From the NCBI GenBank assembly GCA_007136055.1, contig SLHT01000171.1:1-8436 (forward strand): a DNA stretch of 8,436 nt, read 5' to 3'. The notes under the pieces are model-generated. The model made no database searches and was not told where the DNA came from. It saw only the letters and a program-made list of their open reading frames with translations. Positions 4,680 through 8,436 of this stretch are shown here, in pieces; the first letter of the stretch is position 1, and each line of letters begins with the position of its first letter. Made by a program: the position numbers and the translations under genes. Source of the stretch: Syntrophomonadaceae bacterium (lineage in GTDB: Bacteria; Bacillota; Dethiobacteria; DTU022).

Positions 4680-7226
4680 TTACTTCTGCTTTTTCTTCCT
4701 GCCCTTTGCTGCTGCCCCCGGAGCAGGCAAACCGAAAGTCTCCTGCTTCTCAAAGTAGTCCGGAATCTGCTCGTGGTATTTAGCAAGCACTTTTTTAAGT
4801 GCGGCACGCTGGCGGGGCGTAAGCGATTTCCGGGCAGCATATTGCTTGCGCAGGGAATCGGCAAAGTCAGCATCGTCCCAGATTTTATTTCCCCGCTTAA
4901 CCGGTTCTTTAAAGATTTTAATTTTATCAAGCAGCTCCAGAAGGGGGCCGCTTTCATGGTCTTCTTCGACTTCAGTAGAAAGGCCCGCTTCTTCAGCACG
5001 CTTCTCAAATTCTTTTATCTGGGCTGCATACCTATTGACCAGGCGGTCTAAATACTTAACCTGGTTTTCCGTAAGACGCCTTCCACTTTCCACCTGTTCC
5101 CGCAGGCTCTGGGTAAATGCGGCATCATCGTAAGTCTTTTTGCCAACCTTGCGCGGGGGCTCAAATTCGACCTCTTCAAGCATGGTCAACTTTAACCAGG
5201 TCGTTCCATCAGGGGGCTTGCTTGCTTCTCTTTCCCCTTCGATCATTTCAGTCAGGTCCAGCTCTTTTGCCTTTTCAGATGTGAGTGACTCAATCTGCTC
5301 ATAATAGCGGGCCACAACCCTGCGCAGGTGGTTTGCCTGACGCTCGGTTACCTCCTGGTCCTGGTCCAGCGCTTCGCGCATTTCCCGCACAAAAGTTTCA
5401 TCACAGTAGGTTTTCTTGCCGCGTTTAACCGGGGGATTAAAGGTTTTAATCTCCGCCGCAAGCTCTAACAGGGTTTCCAGTTCGTCACCATCAATTTTCA
5501 TCGCTTTTGCTTCCTCTATCCATCGCTCAAACTGATCGTAAAACTTCCTCATCATCTCTGTCCAGTGCACCTGGCCTTCTTCGATGTAATCTAACTCTTC
5601 TTCCATGCGGGCGGTAAAATCAACTTCAAAAAGGGCGGGCAAGCGTTCGATCAGAAAATCGTTTACCTCCATACCGGCAGCAGTAGGCCGCAGGCTGCGG
5701 TTTTCACGCTCAACATATTCACGATTGTATAGCGTTGTTATAATTGTGGCATAAGTTGAAGGACGACCCACCCCTTTTTCTTCCAGAGCCTTAATCAGTG
5801 CCGCTTCGCTATAGCGCTTCGGGGGTTGTGTTTCTTTTTCTTCTCGCAGCCACTCTAGCACATGAAGAGATTCATTTTCTGTCAGTGGCGGCAGGAAAGA
5901 TTCTTTTTCGTCGTCTTCTTCCTCCCCTACTCCACGCCCCCAGACAGCCATATAGCCGGGGAAAAGAATCTTCGAAGCATTGGCACGGAAAAGGTACTCG
6001 TGCACTTTACTGTCAGTATCTATGTCTACCGTAGTCTGCTCAAAGCGCGCCGGCGCCATCTGGCAGGCCATAGTCCGTTTCCAGATCAGGGTGTAAAGCT
6101 TCAGTTCAGCATCATTTAGCACCCCGCGCAGAAAATCGGGCGTGCGGGTAATATCGGTAGGCCGAATTGCTTCATGCGCCTCCTGCGCACTGCCGCGGCT
6201 GCGGTAGTTGATCGGTTTTTGAGGCACATACTCTTTTCCGTAAACACTCCGGATACAGCTTCGTGTCTCGTCAATAGCTTCTTTCGCCAGGTAAACAGAG
6301 TCGGTACGCATGTAAGTAATCAGGCCGGCAGGTCCTTCACCTCCACCCAAATCGACACCTTCATACAACTTTTGGGCTAAAGACATAGTCCTGTTTGGTT
6401 GAAATCCGAAAGCATTTGAGGCCGCCTGCTGCATAGTGGAAGTTATAAACGGAGGCTGTGCTTTCCGATTTACTTCCCTGGACTTGATCGAATCTACCTT
6501 AAGCTTGCAGTTTTCCAGATCTTTAAGCAGTTCTTCGGCCAGCTCCTGATCATATATTTCGCCTTTCTTGCCATCGACTTGATGAAGCCGGACTTCAAAG
6601 GGATCTTTCGGCTCAGTTTCCTTGACTACACGGGCCCCGAAGATCCAGTATGTTTCAGGAACGAAAACCTGGATTTTCTTTTCTCTTTCGCAAACCAGGC
6701 GCAGGGCTACAGTCTGAACCCGTCCGGCACTTGAACCTCCACGGATGCGCCGCCAGAGCAGAGGACTGACCTGGTAGCCAACCAGCCGGTCGAGCACGCG
6801 CCGTGCCTGCTGAGCGTTTACCTTGTTCATATCCAGGCTGCCCAGTTTTTTAAACGCCTCATCAATAGCATGTTTAGTAATTTGGTTGTAGGTAACCCTG
6901 CTAAAACGTTCGTCTTCCTTAATCTCTTTTTTTAATATCTCGCGCACGTGCCAGGCAATCGCTTCTCCCTCGCGATCGGGGTCGAGAGCCAGGATAACTG
7001 CATCGCTCTTTTTCGCTGCTTCTTTGAGTTCCTTAATCACTTTCGATTTGTCACGCGAATTAACATACTGCGGTTCAAAGTTATTTTCCAGATCTACACC
7101 CAACTTGCTTTTGACCAGGTCGCGAACATGGCCCATAGAGGCCTTAACTGTATAATTTTTTCCTAAGAACTTGTTTATTGTTTTAGCTTTGGCAGGCGAT
7201 TCTACGATAACCAGGTGTTTGGGCAT
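4680..7226 (-). CDS. topA: DNA topoisomerase I (type IA) with a repeat-bearing C-terminus
   Basis: This 848-aa type IA topoisomerase relaxes negatively supercoiled DNA by cutting one strand through a tyrosine-phosphate link. The TOPRIM domain has the catalytic glutamate E9 (ESPAKAKT) and D82-P-D84-REGE. The active tyrosine is Y305 in ITYMRTDS, with R307 beside it; EAHEAIRPT follows at 349-357 and VGRPSTYA at 486-493. The core ends near residue 575. Beyond it, instead of CxxC zinc ribbons, come three repeats (residues 582-834) and a basic tail (KGRKKKQK). Only five cysteines occur (179, 240, 324, 388, 608), none in CxxC pairs. The ATG at 7226 is chosen because TAAGGAG precedes it and the family N-terminus (MPKHLVIVESPAKA) starts there. 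The frame stays open to 7355, but that stretch covers the promoter. It converges on the MoaD-like gene. Function is well supported; the role of the C-terminus is not. Confidence 0.96.
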   Translation of the reverse strand: MPKHLVIVESPAKAKTINKFLGKNYTVKASMGHVRDLVKSKLGVDLENNFEPQYVNSRDKSKVIKELKEAAKKSDAVILALDPDREGEAIAWHVREILKKEIKEDERFSRVTYNQITKHAIDEAFKKLGSLDMNKVNAQQARRVLDRLVGYQVSPLLWRRIRGGSSAGRVQTVALRLVCEREKKIQVFVPETYWIFGARVVKETEPKDPFEVRLHQVDGKKGEIYDQELAEELLKDLENCKLKVDSIKSREVNRKAQPPFITSTMQQAASNAFGFQPNRTMSLAQKLYEGVDLGGGEGPAGLITYMRTDSVYLAKEAIDETRSCIRSVYGKEYVPQKPINYRSRGSAQEAHEAIRPTDITRTPDFLRGVLNDAELKLYTLIWKRTMACQMAPARFEQTTVDIDTDSKVHEYLFRANASKILFPGYMAVWGRGVGEEEDDEKESFLPPLTENESLHVLEWLREEKETQPPKRYSEAALIKALEEKGVGRPSTYATIITTLYNREYVERENRSLRPTAAGMEVNDFLIERLPALFEVDFTARMEEELDYIEEGQVHWTEMMRKFYDQFERWIEEAKAMKIDGDELETLLELAAEIKTFNPPVKRGKKTYCDETFVREMREALDQDQEVTERQANHLRRVVARYYEQIESLTSEKAKELDLTEMIEGEREASKPPDGTTWLKLTMLEEVEFEPPRKVGKKTYDDAAFTQSLREQVESGRRLTENQVKYLDRLVNRYAAQIKEFEKRAEEAGLSTEVEEDHESGPLLELLDKIKIFKEPVKRGNKIWDDADFADSLRKQYAARKSLTPRQRAALKKVLAKYHEQIPDYFEKQETFGLPAPGAAAKGRKKKQK
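4725..5483 (-). repeat. Three tandem protein repeats in the TopA C-terminus
   Basis: The units cover residues 582-658 (5253-5483), 681-749 (4980-5186) and 761-834 (4725-4946). Each has a gapless 43-residue core, at residues 603-645, 695-737 and 779-821. By hand count the cores share 19 (first/second), 17 (second/third) and 15 (first/third) identical residues. Eleven positions are invariant: G1, K3, D7, F10, R15, T25, Q28, L32, Y39, Q42 and I43. The general form is GKKTYDD..F, then ..SLR.Q, then LT..Q, ending in RY..QI. Charged helical linkers separate the units. This looks like a small alpha-helical module with a basic face, perhaps for DNA binding; that role is inferred. I do not recognise a named domain. 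Confidence 0.85.
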
Positions 7227-7281
7227 ATAATATCTCCTTATTTTAGGCCAGGGAATCCAGCATAATAGCAATCTTCCACTA

Positions 7282-7309
7282 ATTATAAGCATAAAAATAA
7301 AAAAAGCAA
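7282..7309 (-). promoter_or_regulatory. topA: Probable topA promoter
   Basis: On the minus strand, TTGCTT (7304-7309) and a perfect TATAAT (7282-7287) are separated by 16 nt. Transcription would begin near 7275 and give a leader of about 50 nt to the ATG at 7226, with the SD TAAGGAG between them. Its position inside the upstream open frame argues that the longer topA reading frame is not used. The rest of the gap to the next gene (7310-7482) holds no gene or clear terminator that I can see. Confidence 0.6.
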
Positions 7310-7482
7310 CTCCTTGGATCAGGGCAGCCCCATTAGTGTTCCGATAGATTTTCAAATGTCCATTAAAGAGGAAGGGTTGAATTAAAACCTTGAAGGAGCA
7401 AAATCATTAATAGATATATTGAAATTTATATTCTTGCCCGAGAAATTGGATTGGATTTAATAAGTATGTCAGCTTTTCTTAA

Positions 7483-8436
7483 TTAAAGAGCGGTCATGTT
7501 CTCGAACAACTCATCTAATGACACCGCAGCGAATGATGAAGCATAATCAGCCATTGCATAAGGAATAATAAGCTCATTATTGTGAATCATCGCCCCGCAG
7601 GAATAAAGAACATTGGGAACATAACCTTCCCGTTCTTCACCATTTGGCCTCATCAGCGGTTGGCTGGTTTGACCCAAAACCTTGGTTGGATCTTCCAAAT
7701 CAAGAAGTGTAGCTCCCAAACTGTACCTCCGCATCGGACCTACCCCATGAGTTAAAACAAGCCATCCCTTTTCTGTTTCAATCGGCGAGCCGCAGTTACC
7801 GATCTGGATAAACTGCCAGGTGTACTGTGGCTCTTGAATTTTTATTGCATCCTGCCAAAAATGGATGTCGTCAGAAAACATGATATAGTTATTAACACCG
7901 TCTATACGCGACATCATGGCGTATTTACCGTTAATTTTTCTCGGGAACAGGGCCAGACCTTTATTCTGGGCCACTTCACCGTTTATGGGCATGATTTTGA
8001 AATGATAAAAATCGCTGGTTTCTATTAACTTAGGCAGGATTGTAAATTCACTGAAAGCTGTATAAGTCGCGTAGTAAATGGCAGAGCCGTCATCATCTAT
8101 AAACTTAACAAAACGGGCATCTTCGATCCCGTTTTTTTCAGAATTAGATATCGGGTAGATCACTCTTTCAGAAATGGCGGTATCGAGAGAAAAAGTTATT
8201 TCGTAATGCGAGTTAGCCAGCCAGTTGCAATCTTTAATAACTTTCCTCTGGGTCGAGTCCAGGTCATTTTTTTCTATAGATTCTTTAATACTGGCCTGTA
8301 GTTCGCCATAAGTAAACTGGTCATTAAGGCGATCCATAACCATATTGATAAGTTCTTTTTGAACACTCATTTCGGAGAGTTTATCTAGAAAAGTTTTTTT
8401 ATCATAAACGTGTCTTTTTACTGCTTCAGGAATATC
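7483..8436 (-). CDS. GH130-family glycoside phosphorylase/hydrolase, N-terminus cut by window edge
   Basis: The frame is open from the TAA at 7483 to the window edge: 317 residues are visible and the start lies outside. The methionine at 8370 is internal, because 22 in-frame codons without a stop precede it, no SD lies ahead of it, and the surrounding helical sequence belongs to the family. GH130 enzymes are five-bladed beta-propellers that cleave beta-mannosides, mostly by phosphorolysis, without needing a nucleotide. Visible motifs, numbered from the edge, are GIEDARF (103-109), whose Asp106 is placed like the family's proton donor, NKGLALFPR (158-166), GNCGSPIE (213-220), LTHGVGPMRRY (228-238), GYVPNVLYSCGA (271-282) and YAMADYASSFA (293-303). 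About 150-200 residues are probably missing. The stop is 257 bp before the topA start on the same strand, so separate transcription is likely. Whether it is a phosphorylase or a hydrolase, and its exact sugar, cannot be read here. Confidence 0.88.
   Translation of the reverse strand, partial: DIPEAVKRHVYDKKTFLDKLSEMSVQKELINMVMDRLNDQFTYGELQASIKESIEKNDLDSTQRKVIKDCNWLANSHYEITFSLDTAISERVIYPISNSEKNGIEDARFVKFIDDDGSAIYYATYTAFSEFTILPKLIETSDFYHFKIMPINGEVAQNKGLALFPRKINGKYAMMSRIDGVNNYIMFSDDIHFWQDAIKIQEPQYTWQFIQIGNCGSPIETEKGWLVLTHGVGPMRRYSLGATLLDLEDPTKVLGQTSQPLMRPNGEEREGYVPNVLYSCGAMIHNNELIIPYAMADYASSFAAVSLDELFENMTAL

Noticed and set aside
4598..5133. Overlapping open frames on both strands across the topA 3' end
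   Set aside because: They are shadows of the topA reading frame, with no start signals or recognisable domains; the region's coding signal is fully explained by the TopA C-terminal repeats.
7227..7355. Forty-three-residue hydrophobic N-terminal extension of TopA, resembling a membrane anchor
   Set aside because: The family N-terminus and a good SD fix the start at 7226, and the extension is encoded by the probable topA promoter and leader.
7483..8370. A complete 295-aa protein starting at the methionine at 8370
   Set aside because: The frame stays open to the window edge, no SD precedes 8370, and GH130 proteins extend well upstream of this point, so the gene is truncated by the window rather than short.

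Overview
The window reads like a piece of chromosome from an anaerobic, Gram-positive-type bacterium, most likely a Clostridia/Firmicutes lineage. This is inferred from strong GGAGG-type ribosome binding sites, GTG and TTG starts, moderate GC, and a tungsten-type aldehyde:ferredoxin oxidoreductase encoded beside an acyl-CoA synthetase. The species cannot be fixed from the sequence alone.

Layout, left to right. (1) At 1-217 (minus) is the N-terminal part of a small protein resembling SCP2-type lipid-carrier proteins; it is cut by the window edge. (2) At 218-614 is a divergent intergenic region with candidate promoters, a perfect 12-bp palindrome and a run of three small hairpins just before the next gene. 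(3) At 615-4550 (plus) is a three-gene cluster: aldehyde:ferredoxin oxidoreductase, AMP-forming acyl-CoA synthetase, and a MoaD/ThiS-like sulfur carrier ending in Gly-Gly. (4) At 4607-4650 is a strong hairpin between convergent genes. (5) At 4680-7226 (minus) is topA, DNA topoisomerase I, whose C-terminus carries three tandem repeats where cysteine zinc ribbons are usually found. (6) At 7483-8436 (minus) is the C-terminal part of a GH130-family glycoside phosphorylase/hydrolase, cut by the right edge.

How the genes may work together. The oxidoreductase interconverts aldehydes and carboxylic acids with ferredoxin as electron partner. The ligase would activate the acid to acyl-CoA, and the MoaD-like protein could supply dithiolene sulfur for the tungsten/molybdenum pterin cofactor. 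An SCP2-like protein could carry the acyl chain or its CoA ester. This pathway is inferred from gene order and family knowledge; the substrate is unknown. topA and the GH130 gene have no evident functional link to it.

The points most worth following are the TopA C-terminal repeats, the unusual genomic setting of topA, the structured leader of the oxidoreductase gene, and the altered adenylation motifs of the ligase.
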